Assembly: GCA_028293725.1 (NCBI GenBank)
Contig: JAQGOE010000089.1
Coordinates: 1-39,195 of the forward strand
DNA from: Gammaproteobacteria bacterium
Lineage (GTDB): Bacteria; Pseudomonadota; Gammaproteobacteria; Steroidobacterales; Steroidobacteraceae
Direction: 5' to 3'
DNA length: 39,195 nt
In this document: positions 24,051-32,877 of the stretch, one piece after another
Position numbering within the stretch: position 1 is the first letter of the stretch
Layout: each line of letters begins with the position of its first letter
Made by a program: the position numbers and the translations under genes
The notes under the pieces: model-generated
The model's input: the letters and a program-made list of their open reading frames with translations, nothing else
Databases searched by the model: none
Told to the model about the DNA's origin: nothing

Positions 24051-25286
24051 GTGCTCTGTAACACGGTTACCGGGATCGCGACGGTCAGAGCGCTCGCGGA
24101 AAGCGGTGTGGAAGTTCACGCCTGCATGTTTCGCCAGGAAGATCCGCTTCAACACTCGCGCTACGGGATCAAGATCCCCTGTTACCACCTGCAGGACGAT
24201 CCAGCCGCCCTGGTGCAGTTTCTGATCGGCTACGCCCGCAAGCTCGGAGGCAGGCCCGTCCTGCTGCCCACTGGGGATGCTCACGCGCTACTGCTGGCCC
24301 AATACGCAGACCAATTGCGACCTCACTACCGGATCTGGGAGTTGCCTTACGAGGATCTCGGCCGGATCGTCAACAAGACTACCTTGTATGAGGCCGCGCG
24401 CCAGGCCGGCGCGCCCATCATCCCGGGCCTGTCCACACCCACGGTGGCAGAGGTAACGGCCTGGAGCACGCAACATCCGGGCCCCTACCTGCTGAAACCC
24501 AGCTACGACGGCATCGGTACCTGCAAACTCCGGGGCAAGAACCTGCTGCTCGGGACTCGCGAGCAGCTCATCAGTCATGTCAGAACTCACGGTGCCGACG
24601 CACTCGTGATCCAACGGATGATCCGTGGCGGGGACGGCAACATATTTGACTGCTACGGGCTGTGCGACCGCGACGGACGAGTCGTTTCAATGACCTCGCA
24701 TCAGCGGCTGCGCCAGTATCCTCCTGACTTCGGCGCGACTTCGATGGGCGAGATCCCCGCGGTACTGCCGACGAGGGACGAGCAGTTTCTGTTCGCCACC
24801 ACCGAACGGCTCTTCAACACGGTCAGATTCCACGGCATTTTCGGCATCGAGTGGCTGCGTGACGAGTCGACCGGCGCATTCTACTTGATCGACTTCAACG
24901 CCCGCCCCTTCCTGACCATCGGCCACTTGCGCGATTGCGGCGTCAACCTGCCATTCCTCGCCTATCGGGACCTGATCGGACAATCACTCGCGGACGTGAA
25001 TCCCCGGCCGGCAGTCACGCGCAAGCGTTGGGTTTATATCACCAAGGATATCGATACATTCCGCGAGATCCGCGCGACGGGGCGGCTCGGCATCGCAGGC
25101 TGGCTGGCGTCGCTGGCAACCTGCCGAAGCTTTGCCTACGTGAGTTGGCGGGACCCCCTGCCCGGAATGCACTCCATACTGACCATCTTCAAACGGGTAT
25201 GCCGGTTCGTGTTTCGGTCGCGTAAGTCCTGCGACGACGATGCGCCGGCGGACTCCAGCGCGACTGCCCGAAGCCTCCCACGCTAG
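24051..25286 (+). CDS. ATP-grasp ligase (carboxylate-amine ligase-like)
   Basis: 411 aa. The N-terminal pre-ATP-grasp strand is VLCNTVTGIATVRALAESGVEVHAC; the ATP-grasp core has LLKPSYDGIGTCK (Lys plus Gly-rich loop), ALVIQRMIRGGDGNIFDCYG and the metal-binding end GIEWLRDESTGAFYLIDFNARPF with Glu and Asn. These fold members join a carboxylate to an amine via an acyl phosphate. The start is uncertain: GTG 24051 falls within the first beta strand (the frame reads AVVLCNTVTG), while the open frame extends back to 23967 without a standard start codon, so ATT at 23985 or 23994, or a small deletion, cannot be excluded. The last ~30 residues are basic/acidic and probably disordered. Confidence 0.87.
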   Translation: MLCNTVTGIATVRALAESGVEVHACMFRQEDPLQHSRYGIKIPCYHLQDDPAALVQFLIGYARKLGGRPVLLPTGDAHALLLAQYADQLRPHYRIWELPYEDLGRIVNKTTLYEAARQAGAPIIPGLSTPTVAEVTAWSTQHPGPYLLKPSYDGIGTCKLRGKNLLLGTREQLISHVRTHGADALVIQRMIRGGDGNIFDCYGLCDRDGRVVSMTSHQRLRQYPPDFGATSMGEIPAVLPTRDEQFLFATTERLFNTVRFHGIFGIEWLRDESTGAFYLIDFNARPFLTIGHLRDCGVNLPFLAYRDLIGQSLADVNPRPAVTRKRWVYITKDIDTFREIRATGRLGIAGWLASLATCRSFAYVSWRDPLPGMHSILTIFKRVCRFVFRSRKSCDDDAPADSSATARSLPR

Positions 25287-25324
25287 ACCACCGCCTGCGA
25301 GCGGTGTGGTAGCGTCGCAGGCTC

Positions 25325-25780
25325 ATGAAGCCGGAACTGCAACTGCTATTCGAGGCTCACGGGGTTCTCGACGCGTCGATCGTGGTGGGTGAGACCCCCG
25401 CCGGACTCAAGCGCGTGGTGCCAATCCTCGGCGGAACCTTCAACGGCCCTCAGATGGCCGGGACCATAGTCCCGGGCGGGGCCGATTGGCAGTACGTGCG
25501 CGCTGATGACGTCACGGTCGTCGAAGCGAGATACCTGCTGCGCACAAACGACGACGTGTTGATCGAGGTTCACAACCGGGGACTTCGTCACGGCCCGGCG
25601 GAGACCATGAGGCGGCTGGCCGCGGGCGAGAACGTGAGCCCGGCCGATTACTATTTCCGCGCAACGCCGGTACTCACGGCACCCGCCGGCCGATACGACT
25701 GGCTCAATCGTCATCTGTTCGTCTGCAGTGGCGCGCGTTTCGCCACCGCGATCACACTTTGGGTGTATCAGATTCTGTGA
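25325..25780 (+). CDS. DUF3237 family protein
   Basis: 151-aa protein matching the DUF3237 pattern of a single-domain beta barrel: PILGGTFNGPQMAGTIVPGGADWQYVR, then VEARYLLRTNDDVLIEVHNRGLRHG, DYYFRATPVLTAPAGRYDWLNRHLFVCSG and a final strand ITLWVYQIL. No signal peptide. The family has no agreed function and is frequently found near aromatic or steroid catabolic genes. It starts 39 bp after the ATP-grasp gene on the same strand, so co-transcription is possible, though a short imperfect hairpin (CCGC-CTGCGA-GCGG) lies between. Confidence 0.9.
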   Translation: MKPELQLLFEAHGVLDASIVVGETPAGLKRVVPILGGTFNGPQMAGTIVPGGADWQYVRADDVTVVEARYLLRTNDDVLIEVHNRGLRHGPAETMRRLAAGENVSPADYYFRATPVLTAPAGRYDWLNRHLFVCSGARFATAITLWVYQIL

Positions 25781-25783
25781 AAT

Positions 25784-25807
25784 CCGGCCCGGGGGCGCCG
25801 CGATTTT
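25784..25807 (+). terminator. Possible intrinsic terminator after the DUF3237 gene
   Basis: A GC-rich imperfect hairpin (CGGCCC...GGCGCCG, one bulge) is followed directly by GCGATTTTT. Position, just after the stop codon, fits a terminator; the stem is short. Confidence 0.4.
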
Positions 25808-25846
25808 TGCTTAGATGGTGTCCTGCACCAATCGAAAGGATTCCGG

Positions 25847-26263
25847 GTGTCGCCACCCTTGCCACCAGACCTTGCGACAGGTCACCTCCACGCCACTGAG
25901 AGCCCGTTTCGGCTCAGTGTCCGTACGAGCATGCTCAGTGAATTCAGGGACACCAGCGGGGCACTGGGCGCGTTCGAGCTGAGCCGCCGCTACACGACCG
26001 CGGGAGCTCTGCGTACCGCGTTGAGTCAGTTGCCCGGAATACAGTTCGAGAGCGAGCCCGTGTCGTTGTGGACGGTGGACCGCAATCGGTTCACTTTCAA
26101 GAACCGCGTGTTCGAAATCTCCGTTCCCTTCGAGGATATCCGGGTCGCGCCCGCCGAAGCGGGCGCTGTCTATCGCGAGACCGAGGAACTCCTGCGCATG
26201 CTGAGCGAAAGCCTGGTGCCGAAGTGGCAGAACCGCTCCCGCTCGCGGTATTTCAGTTCCTAA
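25847..26263 (+). CDS. Unknown small protein (138 aa)
   Basis: Not recognised. GTG 25847 is preceded by AAAGGA with 6-nt spacing, which supports translation. No signal peptide or membrane helix. The middle has a run of alternating hydrophobic residues ([26 protein letters not shown]) that suggests a small beta sheet; a helical, Glu/Leu-rich C-terminus ([21 protein letters not shown]) ends in a basic stretch [10 protein letters not shown]. It is 7 bp from the convergent IorB-like gene. Codon use looks normal, so I take it as a real gene. Confidence 0.65.
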   Translation: MSPPLPPDLATGHLHATESPFRLSVRTSMLSEFRDTSGALGAFELSRRYTTAGALRTALSQLPGIQFESEPVSLWTVDRNRFTFKNRVFEISVPFEDIRVAPAEAGAVYRETEELLRMLSESLVPKWQNRSRSRYFSS

Positions 26264-26270
26264 CCAGTCT

Positions 26271-28514
26271 TCAGACTTTCGCGGCGCGCGCCTCGGCGAG
26301 ATCGAATGGCAACTTGCGCAGCTTGATGCCGGTCGCGGCACGCACCGCGTTGGCAACAGCCGGCGCGATCGGCGGTAGACCGGGCTCGCCGACTCCCGTA
26401 GGCGGATTCGTCGACGGTACGACATAGACCTCGATCTCACGCGGCATCTCGTTTATCCGCAGCACCGTGTATTGATGGAAGTTGGTTTGATCGACGCGCC
26501 CGTCGGTCAGAGTGATCTTCCCGTGGAGCGCGGCCGCGAGACCGTAGCCGATGCAACTCTGCATCTGTGCCTTGATGACATCCGGGTTGACTGCAATTCC
26601 GCAGTCCACGGCGCACACGACCCGATCCACCCTGATCGTATCGCCGGTCACGGTGACCTCGGCGACCTGCGCCACGACGGTGCCGAACGATTCCTGGACC
26701 GCGACGCCTCGTCCGCGCCCTTTCTCCTTCGAGAAGGGCTTGTCCCAGCCGGCCTTCTCGGCCGCCAGGCGCAACACGGCAGCGTGCTTGGGATGCTTTT
26801 CCAAGTGGGCGAGCCGGAAAGCCACCGGGTCCTTGCCCGCGAGCTGCGCCAACTCGTCGAACATGATCTCCTTGGAAATCGACATATGGGAATGGCCGAC
26901 GGAGCGCCACCAGAGAACCGGCAGCGCGCTCTTCGGCTGACTCCAGGTGACGTGCACGTTCTCGATGTCGTACTGCTCGGCGGCGTTGCCCTCGACCGCG
27001 GTGGGATCGAGCCCGTCCTTCATCATTGCGGCGAATGGAGTGCCCGCCATGATCGACTGGCCGACAACACGCTGTCTGTAGGCTACGACCTTACCGTCCT
27101 GACTCAGTCCCGCCGTGATCCGGTGATAGTTCATGGGACGGTAGCGGCCACCCATGATGTCGTCCTCACGGGTCCAGATGAGCCGCACCGGATATTTTCC
27201 GCCGACGGCCTTCGCGATGGAGGCTACTTCCGCGATGTAATCCGACTCCGCATTCGCGCGGCGCCCGAAAGTACCGCCGGCGGCGAGCGTGGTGATGAAA
27301 ACCTGGTCCGGCTTGAGGCCGGTAGCCATAGCGGCGTTCACCTGATCGATGGTCTGGAACTGGCAACCGGCCCAGATCTCGCACTTGTCCGCGCTCAGCC
27401 GCGCCACGGCCGTGAGCGGCTCCATCGGCGCATGCGCGAGATACGGAAATTCGAATTCAGCATCGAGAGTGTGCGCGGCGGTCTTGAGAGCCGCGTCGAC
27501 ATCACCTTCCTTGGCCGCCTTCGCAGTCTCGGGAAGCTGACTGAGGTGTTTGTATTCCGCCAGGATCTGGGCGGTGCTGCGCGTTTCCGCGCCCGACTCG
27601 TCCCAGGTCACCTGCAGCACTTCGCGGCCCTTCTTGGCCGACCAGGTGTCGCGTCCGATGACCGCCACACCCCGAGGAATCTGCACGACGTCCACGACAC
27701 CCGCGACGGCCTTCGCCTGCGTGGCATCGAACGAAGCAACCTTGCCGCCGAAGCGCGGCGGCCGCATGACGACCGCTGTCATCATCCCCGGCAACATGAC
27801 ATCGATCGCGAACTGCTGCGTGCCGAACGATTTCGCGCGGCTGTCGAGCCGGGGTAGCTTGTCACGCCCGATAATCTTGAACTGGCTGGGGTCCTTCAGC
27901 TTCACATCGGTGGGGATAGGCATCTTGGCGGCCCGTGTGGCGAGCTCGCCGAACGTCGCCTTCTTCCCCGATCTCGAGTGCGCGACCACGCCTTCATTGA
28001 CCGTGATCTCAGCGGCCGGAACTTTCCATTCCGCGGCAGCCGCCTCAACCAACATGGCGCGAGCCGTGGCGCCAGCCTGCCGCAGTTGCATCCACGAGTT
28101 GGCTACGGCCGTCGAACCGCCGGTGCCCTGTACGCTGCCCTTGGGGTCAAAGGCAAAGTTGCCATACATGGGCACCCGCGCCGGCGAGCTCTCCACGCGC
28201 ATCTGACTCCACGAGGCATCCAGCTCTTCGGCGACGATGGCGGGCAAGCCCGTCCACACACCCTGCCCCGCCTCGACGTGTTTCGAGGTAACGGTGACGG
28301 TGTTGTCGGGATCGACCCGCAGGAAGGGCATCGCCAGAGCCGGCGTCGCGGCCGCACTTCCGCCTGCCGCGGCGGCGCGCTCGGGCAATAGCGCACCGAG
28401 AGTCAGCCCAGCACCGGCGAGCGAGGTGAATTTCAGGAAATTTCGCCGTGTCAGCTCGGAAGCGGACACGCCAGTCCACAGCGAGACGGGATCTTTGAAG
28501 TAACGGAAATACAT
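26271..28514 (-). CDS. Molybdopterin-binding hydroxylase large subunit (IorB-like), Tat-exported
   Basis: Large subunit of a xanthine-oxidase-family molybdenum hydroxylase, 747 aa. A Tat signal is present ([28 protein letters not shown], about 20-47). Typical segments follow: [82 protein letters not shown] and the C-terminal GVGEPGLPP with the catalytic Glu. The layout is of the isoquinoline 1-oxidoreductase/aldehyde dehydrogenase (IorB) type, which hydroxylates heteroaromatics or aldehydes in the periplasm. It follows the 2Fe-2S subunit by 23 bp. No FAD subunit and no maturation factor (XdhC/MocA) lie next to it. Substrate undetermined. Confidence 0.92.
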   Translation of the reverse strand: MYFRYFKDPVSLWTGVSASELTRRNFLKFTSLAGAGLTLGALLPERAAAAGGSAAATPALAMPFLRVDPDNTVTVTSKHVEAGQGVWTGLPAIVAEELDASWSQMRVESSPARVPMYGNFAFDPKGSVQGTGGSTAVANSWMQLRQAGATARAMLVEAAAAEWKVPAAEITVNEGVVAHSRSGKKATFGELATRAAKMPIPTDVKLKDPSQFKIIGRDKLPRLDSRAKSFGTQQFAIDVMLPGMMTAVVMRPPRFGGKVASFDATQAKAVAGVVDVVQIPRGVAVIGRDTWSAKKGREVLQVTWDESGAETRSTAQILAEYKHLSQLPETAKAAKEGDVDAALKTAAHTLDAEFEFPYLAHAPMEPLTAVARLSADKCEIWAGCQFQTIDQVNAAMATGLKPDQVFITTLAAGGTFGRRANAESDYIAEVASIAKAVGGKYPVRLIWTREDDIMGGRYRPMNYHRITAGLSQDGKVVAYRQRVVGQSIMAGTPFAAMMKDGLDPTAVEGNAAEQYDIENVHVTWSQPKSALPVLWWRSVGHSHMSISKEIMFDELAQLAGKDPVAFRLAHLEKHPKHAAVLRLAAEKAGWDKPFSKEKGRGRGVAVQESFGTVVAQVAEVTVTGDTIRVDRVVCAVDCGIAVNPDVIKAQMQSCIGYGLAAALHGKITLTDGRVDQTNFHQYTVLRINEMPREIEVYVVPSTNPPTGVGEPGLPPIAPAVANAVRAATGIKLRKLPFDLAEARAAKV

Positions 28515-28537
28515 AGTGGATCCTTATCGAGTCCGTC

Positions 28538-29011
28538 TCAACCGTTGGTCGCGGCAGGCACGGCGCTCGCGGCCTCGTGAATAGCGTTTCGGATGCGCAC
28601 GTACGTCGCGCAGCGGCAAATGTTGCCTGCCATCGCCGCGTCGATATCGCCATCGGTCGGCTTCGCATTCGTCGCCAACAGCGCGGCGGCCGACATGATC
28701 TGCCCACTCTGACAGTAGCCGCATTGGGGAACATCGAGGCTCACCCAGGCGTCCTGCACTGCTTTGCCGGACGGCGTCTGCAGGCCCTCGATTGTCGTGA
28801 CACTCTTCCCCTGAACGGCCGAGACCGGAGTGACACAGGAGCGAACTGCCTGGCCCTCGACGTGCACGGTGCATGCGCCGCAGAGCGCCATACCGCAACC
28901 AAACTTTGTGCCGGTGAGCTGCAGGTGATCGCGAATAGCCCACAACAAGGGCATGTTCGGATCGATGTCGAGCTCGTGGCTCTGATTGTTGACGGTAAGC
29001 TTAACGGACAT
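28538..29011 (-). CDS. 2Fe-2S small subunit of Mo hydroxylase (IorA-like)
   Basis: 157-aa electron-transfer subunit with two [2Fe-2S] sites. The plant-ferredoxin-type cluster ligands are in [26 protein letters not shown] and the all-helical domain cluster in [11 protein letters not shown] and NICRCATY. It has no signal peptide and probably travels out folded with the Tat-targeted large subunit. GGAGG 7 nt before ATG 29011 decides the start; the frame is open further upstream. It is first in a two-gene operon with the large subunit. Confidence 0.94.
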   Translation of the reverse strand: MSVKLTVNNQSHELDIDPNMPLLWAIRDHLQLTGTKFGCGMALCGACTVHVEGQAVRSCVTPVSAVQGKSVTTIEGLQTPSGKAVQDAWVSLDVPQCGYCQSGQIMSAAALLATNAKPTDGDIDAAMAGNICRCATYVRIRNAIHEAASAVPAATNG

Positions 29012-29129
29012 GGAAGCGCCTCCGGGACGGGAGAAGAACGGGGGAACCTCGGAAGGAGGCTCCCCGACCATTCTTTTCGGTGGAGGCAAAGTACGCTATC
29101 TCTCGTAAGGGAGAGCGCGCGTGTTCGTG

Positions 29130-31196
29130 TTAGTGAGTGGGCACGCGATAGCGTTGGAACCACGCGAGTATAGCGCTCGCCTTGGCCGCCGATTGCGACG
29201 GCCGCGCCGCGAGCCCGCCGTGCGAGGCTCCTGGCACTTTCACCAGGGCAGTCGGAATGCCGCGCAACTTCAGAGCCTCGTAATACTGCTCTGAATCACT
29301 CACGGGAGTGCGGAAATCCTGGTCGCCGACGACGACCAATGTCGGGGTCGATACATTGCCGACCAGCGACAGCGGCGAGCGTTTCCAATAACCCTGCGGG
29401 TCCTCCCAGGGCTGCTTGCCGAACCAGTATTTCGGCGCGTAGGTGGCCATGTCGGTGGTGAGCGAGAAGCTCGCCCAGTTGATCACGGGCTTTTGCGCCG
29501 CAGCGGCCCGGAAGCGCGGCGTCTGCCCGACGATCCAGGTCGTCAGCACGCCGCCGCCCGAGCCACCGGTGACAAACATTTCATCCGGATTCACAAGACC
29601 GCTGGTTACGGCCGTATCCACCGCGCTCATGAGATCGTCATAATCATGGCTCGGATAGTCGTGGTGAATGAGGTTGGCGAATTCCTCACCATATGAGGTC
29701 GACCCGCGGGGATTGGCGTACACGACGATATAGCCCGCGGCCGCATAAAGCTGATCGTCGGTGGAAAACTCCGCGCCGTAGCTCGCGAACGGGCCGCCGT
29801 GGATTTCGAGGATGAGCGGGTATTTCTTGCCAGCCATGAAATCCGGAGGCAACACCAACCACGCGTCGATCGGCCGCTTGTCAAAGGAAGAGTTGACTGC
29901 CAGCGGCCTGACCTCGCCCAGCTTCTTGCCGGTGAACAACTCGTCATTCAGATGCGTGAGCCGGGTAACGCGACCGGCACGCGCGACCGCCAGATCGGAA
30001 GGATGAGTTGGATCACCGCTCGTGAAGGCAACAGTGCCGTTCGGCGCTACCGAGAACTGGCCGCCGTTGGTATATGGCCTATCCAACTCGCCACCGCTCA
30101 ATCCCGAAGCCACGGACTCGACGTGGCCGTTCAGAGCCAGGCGCCCTACTTTCATGACCGCCTTGTCGACGTACTGGACATAGAGGCTGCGGCCGTCGGC
30201 GGCCCACGCCAACTCCTCCACCGTACGGTCGAGACCATCGGAGATCGAGCGCGAATTCTGTCCGTCGCGGTCCATGACATACACGCGCACGTTCTGATAG
30301 CCGAGCTGGCGGTCTTCGAAGCCCAGGTAAGCGATTTTCGAACCGTCCGGAGACACTTTGGGCTGCCGGAATGGCCCGGCGCGATTCGTCAGCGCGGTGA
30401 GCGTGGCGTCGGCGACCGACACCTTGTAGATCTGCGAGGTGACCGAGTCGAGCCTCCAGTTGTCGCTGCGGTTGCCACTCAACAGTACATAACGGCTGTC
30501 AGGAGTCCAGGACAGCGGACCGTCTTCGTTGTAGGCCCCGAACGTGAGCTGCCGGGGCGAGCCGCCGTCGGCCGATACGACAAATGCGTGCGAATAGCCC
30601 GGTGTCAGATACCCGGCCCCGTCGGCTCGATAGGTCACGTCGGTGATGACGGTGAGAGGATCGGCCCAATGAGCGCCCTCCGGCTTCATAGGCGCCTCGC
30701 CGAGCTTCGGCTTTTCCTCTGGAATGAGCATGATGAAAGCGATCGAGCGGCCGTCCGGGGACCACGACAAACCGCTCGGCGGCTCGGTCAGGTCGGTAAT
30801 CCGCGCCGCCTGGCCCGTTTGCATCCACCGCACGAACAACTGTGGCTGGCCACCTTCGGCGCTAGAGACGTATGCGAGGCGCTTGCCGTCCGGAGACCAG
30901 CGCGGCGAGAAATGCGAGCCCGACCCGCTCGCCACCGGCGTCTGGGTGCCGGTATCGATGTCCATGAGCCAGAGGGTCGATTGTGGGCGGTCGGACATGA
31001 TGTCGTAAGACATCCGGACATAGGCGACCGCGTGCCCATCCGGCCGAATCTGCGGGTCTTCCACCCACTGGAGATCGAATATGTCCCGTCCCGTGAAGAC
31101 GTGTGACTGGGCGGCATTGCGGGGAGCCGCCGTTTCCGGGGCCGCAACCGCAACTTGCAGGGCCGCCAATAGAATCACCCAAGCGAAACAGCGCAT
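29130..31196 (-). CDS. Secreted S9 (prolyl oligopeptidase-like) peptidase
   Basis: Serine peptidase of 688 aa. A Sec signal peptide (RCFAWVILLAALQVAVA) is followed by a beta-propeller of WD40-like/TolB-like repeats, several with SPDGKRLAY or SPDGRSIAF, and a C-terminal alpha/beta hydrolase domain. Catalytic residues are Ser in TGGSGGG (the common Tyr after Ser is Gly), Asp in VVVGDQDFRTPVS, and His in PGASHGG. It probably cleaves short peptides in the periplasm. CAGGAG 5 nt before ATG 31196 supports this start over a GTG 6 nt upstream. It is divergent from the DUF1800 gene. Confidence 0.92.
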   Translation of the reverse strand: MRCFAWVILLAALQVAVAAPETAAPRNAAQSHVFTGRDIFDLQWVEDPQIRPDGHAVAYVRMSYDIMSDRPQSTLWLMDIDTGTQTPVASGSGSHFSPRWSPDGKRLAYVSSAEGGQPQLFVRWMQTGQAARITDLTEPPSGLSWSPDGRSIAFIMLIPEEKPKLGEAPMKPEGAHWADPLTVITDVTYRADGAGYLTPGYSHAFVVSADGGSPRQLTFGAYNEDGPLSWTPDSRYVLLSGNRSDNWRLDSVTSQIYKVSVADATLTALTNRAGPFRQPKVSPDGSKIAYLGFEDRQLGYQNVRVYVMDRDGQNSRSISDGLDRTVEELAWAADGRSLYVQYVDKAVMKVGRLALNGHVESVASGLSGGELDRPYTNGGQFSVAPNGTVAFTSGDPTHPSDLAVARAGRVTRLTHLNDELFTGKKLGEVRPLAVNSSFDKRPIDAWLVLPPDFMAGKKYPLILEIHGGPFASYGAEFSTDDQLYAAAGYIVVYANPRGSTSYGEEFANLIHHDYPSHDYDDLMSAVDTAVTSGLVNPDEMFVTGGSGGGVLTTWIVGQTPRFRAAAAQKPVINWASFSLTTDMATYAPKYWFGKQPWEDPQGYWKRSPLSLVGNVSTPTLVVVGDQDFRTPVSDSEQYYEALKLRGIPTALVKVPGASHGGLAARPSQSAAKASAILAWFQRYRVPTH

Positions 31197-31331
31197 GAAC
31201 ACTCCTGTGCGGTGCGGGGAAAAAAGGAATCGTAGCCTTCAGCGTGCCCGGGCGACCAGCTTTCCGATGAAACCTGCGATGAATCGTTGCACACTGTCAC
31301 CCCGGACGGCCGAAGCGCGTTTCCTCGTTGT

Positions 31332-32840
31332 ATGAGGAAAATCGCGATCTTGGCCGTGGCGGGTGCCGCAGTACTGCCAACTTGGGCGATGAGTAGTGAG
31401 CTCTCGCGTGAGGACATTCAGTGGCTGGGCCGGGTGACCTACGGTCCGAGCACAGCGACTGTCGAGGAATACCGCAAGCTCGGCCGGCGCCGCTTCCTGG
31501 ACGAGCAACTTCACCCGAAGGACGCGCACCTGCCGCAGCCGGCCGCCGACCAGATTGCGGCCCTGGACCTCGCCCACGCCAATCCCGCCGACCTGCTCGC
31601 CACAGTTTTCAAAGAGCAGCAACGCATCAACGCGTTGCCCGACGAGACCCAGAAGCAGGCCGAGCGCAAAACGCTCAATGACAAGGGCAACAAGCTCGCC
31701 TACGAAGCCGCGCGGCGCGAGATTTTGCGGGCGCTGTATTCACCGGCACAACTGCAGGAGCAGCTGACGTGGTTCTGGTTGAATCACTTCAGCGTGTTTC
31801 AATACAAGGCGAACGATGCGTGGCTCGTCGGCGACTACGCCGAGCACGCGATCCGACCTCAAGCGCTCGGACATTTTCGCGACCTCGTCATGGCGACGCT
31901 GACTCACCCGGCGATGCTGCAATACCTGGATAACGCGCAGAACGCCTCGGGGCACATCAATGAGAATTACGCCCGCGAGTTGATGGAGTTGCACACGTTG
32001 GGCGTGGGTTCTGGGTACACCCAGCAGGACATCCAAGAGCTGGCGCGGGTGTTAACTGGTGTGGGCGTCAACGCATCAGGCAATGAGCCGAAGCTCAAAC
32101 CGGAGTGGCAAAAGCTCTACCGACACCAGGGAGCTTTCGAGTTCAATCCCGCGAGGCACGACTTCGGCTCGAAGACGTTACTGGGACAGCGTATCGACGG
32201 CGGCGGATTCGACGAGGTTGAGAAGGCTGTCGATCTGATCGTCTCTCAACCTGCGTGTGCACAATTTGTCTCGCGCAAGCTGGCGATTTACTTCGTTTCC
32301 GACAATCCGCCCCGCTCACTCACGGATCGAATGGCGAAGACTTTCCAGAAGACTCACGGCGACATCGCCGAGGTTCTGGAAGCTCTCTTCAAGTCGCGGG
32401 AGTTCGAAGCGTCGCTCGGCGGCAAGTTCAAAGATCCGATGCACTTCGTGATTTCGACGGTACGACTCGCCTATGACGGCAAGCCCATCGTCAACACCCA
32501 TCCCGTATTGAACTGGCTCAATGCCTTGGGCGAGGCACCTTTCGGACGGCAGACACCGGATGGCTATCCGCTCACCGAGAGCGGCTGGGGCAGCTCGGGA
32601 CAGATCAGTCGCCGCTTTGAGATCGCCCGCAACATCGGCAGTGGCAATGGCGGGTTGTTCGACCCTGAAGACGGCACCCCTGCGACGACTAGCGGATTTC
32701 CACAGCTCTCCGGCCGGCTATATTTCTCGGCTGTCGAACCGTTCCTGTCCACGAACGCCCGCACTGCGTTGGGTCGCGCGGGCTCGCAGCTCGAGTGGAA
32801 CACTTTCCTGCTGGCTTCTCCCGATTTCAACTATCGCTGA
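31332..32840 (+). CDS. DUF1800 domain protein, exported
   Basis: 502-aa protein with a Sec signal peptide (MRKIAILAVAGAAVLPTWAMSS) and an almost complete DUF1800 region: WLGRVTYGPSTATVEEYRKLGRRRFLDEQLHP, then QLTWFWLNHFSVF, NENYARELMELHTLGVGSGYTQQDIQELARVLTG, FEFNPARHDFG and YFSAVEPFLSTN. The function of DUF1800 is not established. It is nearly always followed by a DUF1501 gene, as here (37-bp gap), so the two products probably act as one system. The ribosome binding site is weak; the frame is open upstream from 31287. Confidence 0.9.
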   Translation: MRKIAILAVAGAAVLPTWAMSSELSREDIQWLGRVTYGPSTATVEEYRKLGRRRFLDEQLHPKDAHLPQPAADQIAALDLAHANPADLLATVFKEQQRINALPDETQKQAERKTLNDKGNKLAYEAARREILRALYSPAQLQEQLTWFWLNHFSVFQYKANDAWLVGDYAEHAIRPQALGHFRDLVMATLTHPAMLQYLDNAQNASGHINENYARELMELHTLGVGSGYTQQDIQELARVLTGVGVNASGNEPKLKPEWQKLYRHQGAFEFNPARHDFGSKTLLGQRIDGGGFDEVEKAVDLIVSQPACAQFVSRKLAIYFVSDNPPRSLTDRMAKTFQKTHGDIAEVLEALFKSREFEASLGGKFKDPMHFVISTVRLAYDGKPIVNTHPVLNWLNALGEAPFGRQTPDGYPLTESGWGSSGQISRRFEIARNIGSGNGGLFDPEDGTPATTSGFPQLSGRLYFSAVEPFLSTNARTALGRAGSQLEWNTFLLASPDFNYR

Positions 32841-32877
32841 AAGCGGCCCGGGACCATTAAGCAAGGACTCCAGCCTC

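Noticed and set aside
26472..27857. 461-codon plus-strand open frame
   Set aside because: Lies entirely antisense to the clearly real IorB-like gene; the translation is Arg/Gly/His-rich without any recognisable motif, as expected from GC-rich codon bias.
29799..31106. 435-codon plus-strand open frame
   Set aside because: Antisense shadow of the S9 peptidase gene, no motif, no ribosome binding site.
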